Below, piece by piece: positions 17,431 through 25,970 of a stretch of 64,000 bases of DNA; position 1 is the first letter of the stretch, and every line of letters begins with the position of its first letter. The stretch spans positions 1-64,000 of the forward strand of contig NZ_JMLE01000017.1 in the NCBI RefSeq assembly GCF_000685965.1, read 5' to 3'. The DNA comes from Arthrobacter sp. UNC362MFTsu5.1. GTDB lineage: Bacteria; Actinomycetota; Actinomycetes; Actinomycetales; Micrococcaceae. Position numbers and translations under genes: made by a program. The notes below the pieces were generated by a model. That model was not told the DNA's origin and made no database searches. It saw only the letters and a program-made list of their open reading frames with translations.

Positions 17431-19329
17431 ATGGTTACCAAGAGGTATCAGGACAGCTACGCACAGAGCCTGGAGAACCCCGAAGACTTCTGGCTGGATG
17501 CCGCCGGGAAGATTACCTGGTCGGTGCCGCCGCGCCGTGCCCTGGATTCCAGCCGGGCACCGCTGTACAGCTGGTTTCCGGACGGCGTTCTTAACACGTC
17601 GTACAACGCCCTCGACCGCCATGTGGAGGCCGGGCGGGGCAGCCAGGATGCGCTCATCTACGATTCCGCGATGCTCGGGACCCAGCAGCGCTTCAGCTAT
17701 GCCGAACTCACGGAGCTTGTGGCACGTTTTGCCGGCGTCCTCCGGGGCCGCGGGGTCGGCAGGGGGGACAGGGTGGTGATCTACATGCCCATGATCCCCG
17801 AAGCCGCGATCGCCATGCTGGCAACTGCGCGGCTGGGCGCCGTCCATTCGGTGGTCTTCGGCGGCTTTGCGCCCAAGGAGCTGGCGGCCCGCATCCGGGA
17901 TGCCGCTCCGGCCGTGGTGGTCACGGCATCCGGCGGCATTGAGCCGTCTCGCCGGATCGAATACCTCCCTGCGGTCGAGGAGGCCCTCCGCCTGGCCGGA
18001 ACTCCGGAGCTGCCGGTGATCGTCACCGCACGGGACGGCTTCACCTCCTCAGCCTCGGACCATGGCTGGCTGGACTGGGAAACCGAGATGGCCGCCGCGG
18101 AACCGGCGGCTCCGGTCGACGTCAAAGCCACCGACCCGCTCTACATCCTCTACACCTCGGGAACCACCGGCACGCCCAAGGGAGTGGTGCGCGACAACGG
18201 CGGCCATGCCGTGGCGCTCAGCTGGACCCTGGAAAACATCTATGACATCGGCCCGGGAGACGTCATGTGGACCGCCTCGGACGTCGGATGGGTGGTGGGG
18301 CACTCCTACATCGTCTACGGTCCGCTGCTGGCCGGCGCCACCACCGTCCTTTATGAGGGAAAGCCGGTGGGAACTCCCGACGCAGGTGCCTTCTGGCGCG
18401 TGATCCGGGACCACCGGGCCAATGTCCTGTTCACCGCGCCCACCGCGCTGCGCGCCATCCGGAAAGCCGACCCCGAGGCCAAGCTGCTCCAGGACTACGA
18501 CATCTCCAGCCTGCGGACGCTCTTCGCGGCCGGGGAGCGGCTCGACACCGATACCTTCCACTGGGCCACGAAGTCGCTGAACGTCCCGGTGGTGGACCAC
18601 TGGTGGCAGACCGAGACAGGCTGGGCCATCTGCGCCAACCCGCGGGGACTGGAAGAACTCCCGATCAAGGCGGGATCGCCGAGCGTCCCGATGCCGGGCT
18701 TCAAGCTCACCATCGTGGACGGACTGGGGGAGGACGTCGAACCCGGGACCGAAGGCAACATTGTGCTCGGGCTCCCGCTTCCGCCCGGCACGCTGACCAC
18801 GCTCTGGGGCGACGACGACCGCTACATCTCCTCCTACCTCCAGGCGTTCGAAGGTTCCTATGCAACCGGAGACTCCGGCTACCGGGACGAGGACGGCTAC
18901 GTGTTCGTGATGGGCCGCACCGACGACATCATCAACGTTGCCGGCCACCGGCTGTCCACCGGCGCCATGGAGCAGGTCATCGGCCAGCACCCCGCGGTTG
19001 CGGAGTGCGCCGTGATCGGCCTGGCGGACCCGCTGAAGGGCCAGCGTCCCAGCGGCTACGTGGTGCTGAAATCGGGTGTGGAGGTGGCGGAGGACGTCCT
19101 GGTCAAGGACCTGATCGCGCTGGTCCGCCGCGATATCGGGGCCGTGGCGGACTTCAAGCACGTGGCAGTGGTGGATGCACTGCCCAAGACCCGCTCCGGC
19201 AAAATTCTCCGCAAGACCATGCGGCAGATTGCCGACGGCGAGGAGTACGTGGTGCCGTCCACCATTGAGGACGCCGGCGTGATCGACCAGCTCATCGGAA
19301 CCCTTCGCCCCGCAACGCCCCGGAACTAG
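17431..19329 (+). CDS. prpE: Propionyl-CoA synthetase (acetyl-CoA synthetase family)
   Basis: The roughly 632-residue protein is an AMP-forming acyl-CoA synthetase. The P-loop YTSGTTGTPKGVVRDNGG (near residues 240-257) with VVRDNGG is characteristic of PrpE-like enzymes, TASDVGWVVGHSYIVYGPLL is the acetyl/propionyl-CoA synthetase signature, and the acetylatable Lys lies in TRSGKILRKTM near the C-terminus. It activates propionate, feeding the divergent methylcitrate operon. The start is uncertain: ATG codons at 17422 and 17431 and a GTG at 17413 are in frame and none has a good ribosome site. Acetate is a possible second substrate. Confidence 0.9.
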   Translation: MVTKRYQDSYAQSLENPEDFWLDAAGKITWSVPPRRALDSSRAPLYSWFPDGVLNTSYNALDRHVEAGRGSQDALIYDSAMLGTQQRFSYAELTELVARFAGVLRGRGVGRGDRVVIYMPMIPEAAIAMLATARLGAVHSVVFGGFAPKELAARIRDAAPAVVVTASGGIEPSRRIEYLPAVEEALRLAGTPELPVIVTARDGFTSSASDHGWLDWETEMAAAEPAAPVDVKATDPLYILYTSGTTGTPKGVVRDNGGHAVALSWTLENIYDIGPGDVMWTASDVGWVVGHSYIVYGPLLAGATTVLYEGKPVGTPDAGAFWRVIRDHRANVLFTAPTALRAIRKADPEAKLLQDYDISSLRTLFAAGERLDTDTFHWATKSLNVPVVDHWWQTETGWAICANPRGLEELPIKAGSPSVPMPGFKLTIVDGLGEDVEPGTEGNIVLGLPLPPGTLTTLWGDDDRYISSYLQAFEGSYATGDSGYRDEDGYVFVMGRTDDIINVAGHRLSTGAMEQVIGQHPAVAECAVIGLADPLKGQRPSGYVVLKSGVEVAEDVLVKDLIALVRRDIGAVADFKHVAVVDALPKTRSGKILRKTMRQIADGEEYVVPSTIEDAGVIDQLIGTLRPATPRN

Positions 19330-19346
19330 CGCCCCGCAACCAGCAG

Positions 19347-20057
19347 TCAGCTCCGGTTCCAGCGGTACTCGTTCTCCGGCCTGCCCGGTGCGCCGTAGCG
19401 GGCTGTCCGGGAGACGGTTCCGGCATCCGCAAGGTACTCAAGGTAGCGCCGGGCCGTCACCCGCGACATCCCGAGCGCATCCATGACCTCCGTGGCCGAG
19501 ACCGCCTCCGCCTGCTGCTTCATGAACTCCTGCACCGCGTCCAGGGTCGACGTCGACAGGCCCTTGGGAAGGGGCAGCTCGCTCGGCGCCCGCAGGCTCG
19601 CAAACGCCTGGTCGACGTCGCTCTGTGACGCTCCCGACCTGGTCCCGCCCGGGCCGGCGGCGAGCTGCTCGCGGAACTGCCGGTAACTGGCCAGCTTGTC
19701 CGCGAAAGTGGCGAAGGTGAAGGGTTTGATGAGGTACTGGACCACTCCGATGGACACGGCACTGCGCACGATGTTCAGCTCACGCACGGCAGTAATCGCG
19801 ATGATGTCCGGCAGCAGCCCGGAGGCCCGCATCCGCCGCGCAATGTCCAGGCCGTGGAGGTCGGGAAGGTTCATGTCCAGCAGGACGAGTTCAATCGGGT
19901 TGCCTGCCGCGGCGAATTCAGCCAGGAGGCGCAGCGCGGACTGGCCGTCCGGGGCCGTGCCGGCCAGCGAAAAGCCGTTGAGCCGCCCTACGTAGGCGCC
20001 GTGCGCTGCCGCGGCTACCGGTTCGTCCTCAACGACGAGAACTCGGATGTCGCTCAT
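19347..20057 (-). CDS. Response regulator, CitB/DcuR type
   Basis: This 236-residue regulator has a receiver domain with phospho-acceptor Asp61 (LVLLDMNLPDLHGLDIA) and acidic pocket residues VVEDEP near the N-terminus. The C-terminal helix-turn-helix (VSATEVMDALGMSRVTARRY) is of the CitB/DcuR/MalR kind. Its ATG overlaps the stop of the upstream histidine kinase (ATGA), so the pair is coupled. The divergent neighbour is dctA, which makes C4-dicarboxylate-responsive control of dctA the likely job. Confidence 0.92.
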   Translation of the reverse strand: MSDIRVLVVEDEPVAAAAHGAYVGRLNGFSLAGTAPDGQSALRLLAEFAAAGNPIELVLLDMNLPDLHGLDIARRMRASGLLPDIIAITAVRELNIVRSAVSIGVVQYLIKPFTFATFADKLASYRQFREQLAAGPGGTRSGASQSDVDQAFASLRAPSELPLPKGLSTSTLDAVQEFMKQQAEAVSATEVMDALGMSRVTARRYLEYLADAGTVSRTARYGAPGRPENEYRWNRS

Positions 20058-21685
20058 GGTGTCTCCTTGGTGGTGCCCGCTGCGGGGAGGAATATGTGGA
20101 AGTGCGCCCCGCGGGGATTCGTGATGGCCATGGTGCCGCCCAGCCGGTGGACGGCCTGCCGGACCAGGGCCAGGCCCAGCCCCCGGCCATACTTGCCGGG
20201 GGCCTTGGTGCTGAAACCGTGCCGGAACACATCATCCACGGCATCGGGGTCGATTCCGCGGCCCGAGTCCTCCACCGTGATCTCAACGCCCCGGGCTCCC
20301 GACTCCACGGACAGCTCAACCCACCTCGGTGCCGGGGCATCCGCCGCCGCATCGATGGCGTTGTCCAGCAGGTTGCCGAGAATGGTCACCAGGTCCTGCA
20401 CGGCCACACCGGCCGTCCCCGCCGTGCTGTTCGCCTGCAGGCCCAGTTCAACACCGCGTTCGTGTGCCTCGGCGGCCTTGCCCATAAGGAGTGCGCCCAG
20501 CACCGGCTCCTCGATGGCACCCACCATCTCGTCGGTGAGCTGCTGGCTGAGCTCCAGGTCCTTGGTGGCAAAATCCAGGGCCTCGTCGGACCGGCCCAGT
20601 TCCATCAGCGACACGATGGTGTGGAGGCGGTTGGCGTGCTCGTGGGTCTGGGCCCGCAGGGCATCCGACAGCGTGCGCATGGTTTCCAGTTCACTGCCCA
20701 GGGACTCGATCTCCGTGCGGTCGCGGATGGTTGCCACGGTGCCGAACACCGCCGGGCGCTGCCGGCCGGCCGACGACGCCGGTCCCACCGCCGGACCCTG
20801 GTTGATCACCAGGACGCGGGGACCCGCCAGGTGAATTTCATCCTGCGTCGTCCGGCCGGATTCAAACAGGTCCTTCAGGCTGGGTGCCAGGGGGAGGTCG
20901 CTCAGCAGGAAGGCGTCGGCGGGATCACCCCCGGATGGCCGAGGGGCAAGCCCCAGGAGCTCCGCGGCCTGGTCGTTGTACATCACCACCCGCCCCTTGG
21001 GGTCGATCAGGATCACCCCTTCACGGACGGAGTGCAGCACGGACTCGTAGTAGGCGAACAGCTGGGCGAGCTGTTCGGGTCCCCAGCCCCGGGTTACATT
21101 GCGCAGGTACCGGCCCAGAAGCCAGGACGCCACGGAGCCGCCCACCAGGAGGGCGAAGGCGATGGCCAGCAGGGCCGGCAGGCGCCCTGAAATGGCCACG
21201 TCCACCGTCCGCACTGTCACGCCCGCGGCCACGAGGGCCCTGACGTTCCCCGACTGGTCCTTGACCGGCGCAATCGTCCGCACCGACGGACCCAGCGTGC
21301 CGGCCGTGATTTCCGTGAATACCTGCCCGTTCAGGGCGGCATCTATGGACCCGATATACGGCTTGCCGAGTTCCTCGCTGCGCGGGTGCGTCCAACGGGT
21401 CCGGTCCGGAGCCATGATCGTGATGAAATCCGCGTCGGCATCGTCCATGACGTCCAGTGCGTAGGGCTGCAGCACTGCGGACGGGTCGGCCGACCCGGCA
21501 GCCTGCAGGACCAGGGGATTGTCCGCGATGGCCGTGGCAACACCGGACATCCGCCGTCCGGCTTCGTCGTAGGCGTGGTCCCGGGCATCGATAAACGTGG
21601 CGGTCCCAACTGTTGCGGTCAGCGCGAGCATGAACAACAAATGCGCCACGAACAGCCGGCGCGCAATGCTCCATTTGTGCCTCAT
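20054..21685 (-). CDS. Sensor histidine kinase, CitA/DcuS type
   Basis: The 543-residue kinase has a membrane span at about residues 12-33, an extracellular sensing domain of about 140 residues, a second span (LLAIAFALLVGGSVASWLLG), a PAS domain (ESVLHSVREGVILIDPKG), an unusual H-box typical of the citrate/dicarboxylate group (QTHEHANRLHTIVSLMELG) and a C-terminal ATPase domain with GNLLDNAIDAA and VEDSGRGID. The ATG at 21685 has GGAAGGG upstream. It is coupled to the response regulator and divergent from dctA, so the ligand is probably a C4-dicarboxylate or citrate. Confidence 0.93.
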   Translation of the reverse strand: MRHKWSIARRLFVAHLLFMLALTATVGTATFIDARDHAYDEAGRRMSGVATAIADNPLVLQAAGSADPSAVLQPYALDVMDDADADFITIMAPDRTRWTHPRSEELGKPYIGSIDAALNGQVFTEITAGTLGPSVRTIAPVKDQSGNVRALVAAGVTVRTVDVAISGRLPALLAIAFALLVGGSVASWLLGRYLRNVTRGWGPEQLAQLFAYYESVLHSVREGVILIDPKGRVVMYNDQAAELLGLAPRPSGGDPADAFLLSDLPLAPSLKDLFESGRTTQDEIHLAGPRVLVINQGPAVGPASSAGRQRPAVFGTVATIRDRTEIESLGSELETMRTLSDALRAQTHEHANRLHTIVSLMELGRSDEALDFATKDLELSQQLTDEMVGAIEEPVLGALLMGKAAEAHERGVELGLQANSTAGTAGVAVQDLVTILGNLLDNAIDAAADAPAPRWVELSVESGARGVEITVEDSGRGIDPDAVDDVFRHGFSTKAPGKYGRGLGLALVRQAVHRLGGTMAITNPRGAHFHIFLPAAGTTKETP

Positions 21686-21825
21686 GCAACCCTTCCACGA
21701 CCAATATGAACGCAACGGTGAGCCAGGTCACGCCATGCCCAATGATGGATATCACACCGGACGGACGTGTGGAGCCCAGAGACTGTGCCGCAACGTCTTC
21801 CAGATTATCCATAAGGAGACACATC

Positions 21826-23163
21826 ATGGCTTCTCAACGAGGAGAGTCAGCTGCGCCCGTCAAGGCAAAGCGCAAAGGACTCGACAAGTCGCACTACCTC
21901 TACATCGCCGTCATCGCCGCCGTAATCCTCGGCGCCGTGATCGGGCTTCTGTTCCCGGAGGTCGGCAAATCACTCAAACCGCTGGGCGACGGCTTCATCA
22001 AGCTGATCAAGATGATGATCGCTCCGGTGATCTTCTGCACCATCGTCCTGGGCATCGGCTCCATCGCGAAGGCCGCCACCGTCGGCAAGGTGGGCGGCCT
22101 GGCGCTGGGCTACTTCATCGTCATGTCCACCTTCGCGCTGGCCATCGGCCTCGTGGTGGGCAACCTTATCCACCCGGGTGAGGGCCTGAAGCTGACGCCC
22201 TACGATCCCAACAAGAAGGCCGCCACCGACAGCACCGTTGACTTCCTGCTGGGAATCATCCCGGGAGATATTCCGGTGCTGCCCACCCTGCTGGCAGCGA
22301 TCCTCGTGGGCTTTGCCCTGCAGAAGATGGGTCCGCAGGGCGCCCCCATCCTCAAGGCCATCGGCCACGGCCAGGCCCTGGTGTTCCGCATCCTCATCAT
22401 GGTCATGTGGCTGGCGCCCGTCGGAGCTTTCGGCGCCATCGCCGCCGTCGTCGGAGCCACCGGCTTCCAGGCAATCGTCAGCATGTTCACCCTGATGCTC
22501 GCCTTCTACATCACCTGTGCACTCTTCATCGTGATCATCCTTGGCGGCCTGCTGCAGGTTGTGGCCGGCGTCAACATCTTCCGGCTCATGAAGTACCTGG
22601 CCCGCGAATACCTGCTGATCTTCTCCACGTCCTCTTCCGAAGCAGCCCTGCCGCGCCTTATTGCCAAGATGGAACACCTGGGTGTTTCCAAGCCGGTTGT
22701 CGGCGTCACCGTTCCCACGGGCTACTCCTTCAACCTTGACGGCACGGCCATCTACCTGACCATGGCGTCCCTGTTCGTGGCCAACGCCATGGGCACCCCG
22801 TTGGACCTGGGCGCCCAGATCTCCCTGCTGGTCTTTATGATCATCGCTTCCAAGGGTGCCGCCGGCGTCACCGGCGCCGGCCTGGCCACCCTGGCCGCAG
22901 GCCTGCAGGCCCACAAGCCCGAACTGCTCGGCGGCGTCGGCATGATCGTCGGCATCGACCGCTTTATGTCCGAGGCCCGCGCCCTGACCAACTTCACCGG
23001 CAACGCCGTGGCCACGGTCCTGATCGGCACCTGGGTCAAGGAGATCGACGGCGGCCAGGTGGAGCGTGTCCTGTCCGGCGAAGAGCCCTTCGACGAGCAG
23101 ACCATGATCGCCGGCCACCACACTGAGCAGGAAGCTCCGGCTCAGGTTCCCGCCCGCGCCTGA
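21826..23163 (+). CDS. dctA: C4-dicarboxylate transporter, DAACS family
   Basis: The 445-residue integral membrane protein is a cation-coupled dicarboxylate/amino acid symporter. The start is the ATG at 21826 with AAGGAG just before it. Family hallmarks are the Ser-rich hairpin STSSSEAALPRLIAKMEHLG and the stretches PTGYSFNLDGTAIYLTMASLF and MIVGIDRFMSEARALTNFTGN, in the order expected for DctA/GltP. Divergent from a CitA/DcuS-type sensor pair, it is probably induced by succinate, fumarate or malate. A strong terminator follows. Confidence 0.93.
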   Translation: MASQRGESAAPVKAKRKGLDKSHYLYIAVIAAVILGAVIGLLFPEVGKSLKPLGDGFIKLIKMMIAPVIFCTIVLGIGSIAKAATVGKVGGLALGYFIVMSTFALAIGLVVGNLIHPGEGLKLTPYDPNKKAATDSTVDFLLGIIPGDIPVLPTLLAAILVGFALQKMGPQGAPILKAIGHGQALVFRILIMVMWLAPVGAFGAIAAVVGATGFQAIVSMFTLMLAFYITCALFIVIILGGLLQVVAGVNIFRLMKYLAREYLLIFSTSSSEAALPRLIAKMEHLGVSKPVVGVTVPTGYSFNLDGTAIYLTMASLFVANAMGTPLDLGAQISLLVFMIIASKGAAGVTGAGLATLAAGLQAHKPELLGGVGMIVGIDRFMSEARALTNFTGNAVATVLIGTWVKEIDGGQVERVLSGEEPFDEQTMIAGHHTEQEAPAQVPARA

Positions 23164-23213
23164 AGCGCCTGCCCGGACCAACACCCGGACCGACACCCGT
23201 AGCTACAAAGGAA

Positions 23214-23248
23214 CCGCCCGTGCAGGATCATCCTGCACGGGCGGTTTT
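23214..23248 (+). terminator. Rho-independent terminator after dctA
   Basis: Fourteen-base perfect arms at 23214-23227 and 23231-23244 enclose a three-base loop and are followed by TTTT. Confidence 0.9.
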
Positions 23249-23273
23249 GTGTGCCCCCGGCCTCAACCTTCGA

Positions 23274-23293
23274 CCTTTACCAGAAGGTAAAGG
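23274..23293. promoter_or_regulatory. Isolated palindrome upstream of parA, MerR-operator-like
   Basis: CCTTTACC and GGTAAAGG form perfect 8-base arms around AGAA. It follows the dctA terminator by about 25 bases and lies about 130 bases before the parA start, so it is not a terminator. Its size and base pattern resemble MerR-family operators. The cognate protein is unknown. Confidence 0.4.
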
Positions 23294-23421
23294 CTCAGGC
23301 AAGGGCGCGTGTCAAGTTCCGTTGAATCACGGATGCGGCGCTGTAACCTTGGTGGGAAGAACCATAGGCGCTGAACTTTCAGCGGCAGGACATCAACGTC
23401 ATCGAAAGTGTGGATAGATAC

Positions 23422-24321
23422 GTGAGCAGCGAGCAGGGTTCAGCAACTCTGGAAGGCACCGAACTCGATCTGGAAGACGCCGTCATGGGTCCTACCGGGC
23501 GCCCCTACCGCGAATTTCCCGAGCCTGCGCCGCTGTCGTCCCACGGCCCCGCGCGTGTGATCGCGATGGTGAACCAGAAGGGCGGCGTCGGCAAAACGAC
23601 CTCCACCATTAATCTGGCCGCCGCGCTCGCCGAATACGGCCGCCGTGTCCTGCTGGTGGATTTCGATCCCCAGGGCGCTCTGTCCGCGGGCCTCGGAACC
23701 AATCCGCATGAACTGGACCTGACGGTCTACAACGTCCTGATGGACCGCAAGGTGGACATCCGGGACGCCATCCAGCACACCGGCGTCGAGAACGTTGACC
23801 TGCTGCCGGCGAACATCGACCTCTCCGCCGCGGAAGTGCAGCTCGTCAATGAAGTTGCCCGCGAACAGGTGCTGGACCGGGCCCTGAAGAAGGTTGAGGA
23901 CGACTACGATGTCGTCCTGATTGACTGCCAGCCCTCACTGGGGCTGCTGACCGTCAACGCCCTCACGGCGGCCCACGGTGTCATCATTCCGCTGATCTGC
24001 GAGTTCTTTGCACTCCGGGCCGTGGCCCTGCTGGTGGAAACCATCGACAAGGTCCAGGACCGGCTGAACCCCAGGCTCCAGGTGGACGGAGTGCTGGCCA
24101 CCATGTACGACGCCCGCACCCTGCACAGCCGCGAGGTCATCAGCAGGCTCGTGGAAGCGTTCGGGGACAAAGTCTTCGAGACCGTTATCAAGCGCTCCAT
24201 CAAGTTTGCCGACGCCACCGTGGCCGCGGAACCCATCACCAGCTACGCCGCCAACCACATCGGCGCCGACGCATACCGCCGCCTGGCCAAAGAGCTGATT
24301 TCGCGCGGCGGCGCGCCCTAG
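23422..24321 (+). CDS. ParA/Soj-family ATPase next to scpAB
   Basis: The product of about 299 residues is a deviant-Walker P-loop ATPase: MVNQKGGVGKTTSTINLA, then [17 protein letters not shown], and VVLIDCQPSLGLLTVNAL. It is followed directly by scpA and scpB, the same order as Rv1708-Rv1710, so it probably works in chromosome organisation rather than in plasmid partition; no parB gene accompanies it. The GTG at 23422 (MSSEQGSATLEG) is preferred; an in-frame GTG at 23410 is possible. No ribosome site is evident, and a short AT-rich stretch (GGATAGATAC) just upstream may be a promoter element. Confidence 0.88.
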   Translation: MSSEQGSATLEGTELDLEDAVMGPTGRPYREFPEPAPLSSHGPARVIAMVNQKGGVGKTTSTINLAAALAEYGRRVLLVDFDPQGALSAGLGTNPHELDLTVYNVLMDRKVDIRDAIQHTGVENVDLLPANIDLSAAEVQLVNEVAREQVLDRALKKVEDDYDVVLIDCQPSLGLLTVNALTAAHGVIIPLICEFFALRAVALLVETIDKVQDRLNPRLQVDGVLATMYDARTLHSREVISRLVEAFGDKVFETVIKRSIKFADATVAAEPITSYAANHIGADAYRRLAKELISRGGAP

Positions 24322-24329
24322 CCATAGCC

Positions 24330-25181
24330 GTGGCACTGGCAGTCACCCCGCAGACGGAGCCATCGAAGAAGGCCGGCTTCGAAGTGCGGCTGGCCAACTT
24401 CACCGGTCCCTTTGACCTGCTGCTCGGCCTGATCAGCAAACATCAGCTGGACATCACCGAAGTGGCCCTCGCCACCGTGACTGATGAATTCATCAAGTAC
24501 ATCAGGAACCTCCAACAGCTGGGCGAGGAGTGGGCGCTGGACGAGGCCAGCGAATTCCTGGTCATCGCCGCCACGCTCCTGGACCTCAAGGCCGCCCGGC
24601 TCCTGCCGGCCGGCGAGGTCGAGGATGATGAAGACGTCGCACTGCTCGAAGCGCGGGACCTGCTCTTCGCCCGCCTGCTCCAATACAAAGCCTTCAAGCA
24701 TGTGGCCGGGCTGATCAACACCACCCTGGAGCTGGAGGCCCGCAGTTTCCCCCGGCAGGTTGCCCTGGAGGCACAGTTCGCGGCATTGCTGCCGGAGCTC
24801 GTCTGGCGGCACACTCCCGGACAGTTTGCCGCCCTGGCGGAAGCCGCGCTGGTGCCTAAGGAGGCGACGCCGAGCGAAGTCGGCCTGGCGCACCTGCACG
24901 GCAGCGCCGTCAGCGTGAAGGAACAGGCCGAAATCCTGGGACTGAAGCTCCAGGCCGGAAGGCCGTTGTCGTTCCGGGCCCTCACCGCCGACGCCGAATC
25001 AACGCTGGTTGTGGTGGCGCGCTTCCTGGCGCTGCTGGAAATGTTCCGGGACAAGGTGGTCGGCTTCGACCAGATCCTTCCCCTGGGCGACCTGACGGTG
25101 CACTGGACGGCGGGAACCAACGACTGGAACAGCGAAAATCTGACCGAGGAATACAGCGAGCAATACGAGGAGGAGACTTGA
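24330..25181 (+). CDS. scpA: Segregation and condensation protein A
   Basis: This 283-residue kleisin joins the SMC ATPase and ScpB in the condensin complex. The family opening is visible (VRLANFTGPFDLLLGLISKH), as is the acidic, helical body with LDLKAARLLPAGEVEDDEDV, and the C-terminal winged helix that contacts SMC (TLVVVARFLALLEMFRDKVV). A GTG start at 24330 is used. Its end overlaps the ScpB start by three bases. The smc gene itself is not in the window. Confidence 0.94.
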   Translation: MALAVTPQTEPSKKAGFEVRLANFTGPFDLLLGLISKHQLDITEVALATVTDEFIKYIRNLQQLGEEWALDEASEFLVIAATLLDLKAARLLPAGEVEDDEDVALLEARDLLFARLLQYKAFKHVAGLINTTLELEARSFPRQVALEAQFAALLPELVWRHTPGQFAALAEAALVPKEATPSEVGLAHLHGSAVSVKEQAEILGLKLQAGRPLSFRALTADAESTLVVVARFLALLEMFRDKVVGFDQILPLGDLTVHWTAGTNDWNSENLTEEYSEQYEEET

Positions 25182-25861
25182 GCGACACGACGCCGGATCC
25201 GGCCGCCCGCGGGGAAGCGGACACGGGAGTGGACGTCGCCGAACTCCCCGGCGGCGCCCGCGCCGCCATCGAGGCAGTGCTGATGGTCATCGACCAGCCG
25301 GCCACCGCCGTCGAGCTGGCCGCAGGACTCAACCTGACGGTGGACGCCGTCGAGCAGTTGCTCGCGGAACTTCAGCGCGAGTATAACGGCTATACTGTTA
25401 ATGCCCCGGACTCGGACGTTGCCGCTGTGATCACCACTGCTGGCCACAAATCCAGACCCCGGGGTTTTGAATTGCGGAATATCGCCGGAGGCTGGCGCAT
25501 CTATTCCCGCGCGGATTTCGCCGATGTCGTTGGCGGATTCGTGCTGGAAGGACAGACAGCCAGGCTGACGCAGGCGGCGCTGGAAACGCTCGCCGTCATC
25601 GCTTACCGCCAGCCCGTATCAAGGGCCAGGGTGTCTGCAATTCGAGGAGTTAATGTTGACTCTGTCGTGCGGACGCTGATGCAGCGGGGACTGATCGAAG
25701 ACTCGGGGACCGATCCCGAATCCGGGGCCATCCTCTACCGTACGACGTCGTATTTCCTGGAACGCATGGGAATCGGCTCGGTGGCTGAGTTGCCGCAGCT
25801 TTCACTCCATCTTCCGGGGCTTGAAGGCATCGAAGAGTTCTACGACGCCGGAAGAATGTAG
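25178..25861 (+). CDS. scpB: Segregation and condensation protein B
   Basis: The 227-residue protein has two winged-helix domains as expected for ScpB. Conserved segments are IEAVLMVIDQPATAVELA, GFELRNIAGGWRIYSRADFA, LTQAALETLAVIAYRQPVSR and TSYFLERMGIGSVAELPQL. The start is a TTG at 25178 with AGGAGGAG just upstream, overlapping the scpA stop in TTGA. An N-terminal acidic extension of about 25 residues is not conserved in the family. Confidence 0.94.
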   Translation: MSDTTPDPAARGEADTGVDVAELPGGARAAIEAVLMVIDQPATAVELAAGLNLTVDAVEQLLAELQREYNGYTVNAPDSDVAAVITTAGHKSRPRGFELRNIAGGWRIYSRADFADVVGGFVLEGQTARLTQAALETLAVIAYRQPVSRARVSAIRGVNVDSVVRTLMQRGLIEDSGTDPESGAILYRTTSYFLERMGIGSVAELPQLSLHLPGLEGIEEFYDAGRM

Positions 25862-25970
25862 GCACATTTACGCCTGCGCACGAGTATCCACCAGGGCGGA
25901 CTTAATCCGCCCGGCTGGCTAGGGTTGTCGGGAGACAACCATCGCCGGCCACCATAACGAAGGACGGGTC

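Noticed and set aside
23422..25861. ParA gene as a plasmid partition system
   Set aside because: No parB or parS is visible, and the gene is followed by scpA and scpB in the conserved chromosomal order.
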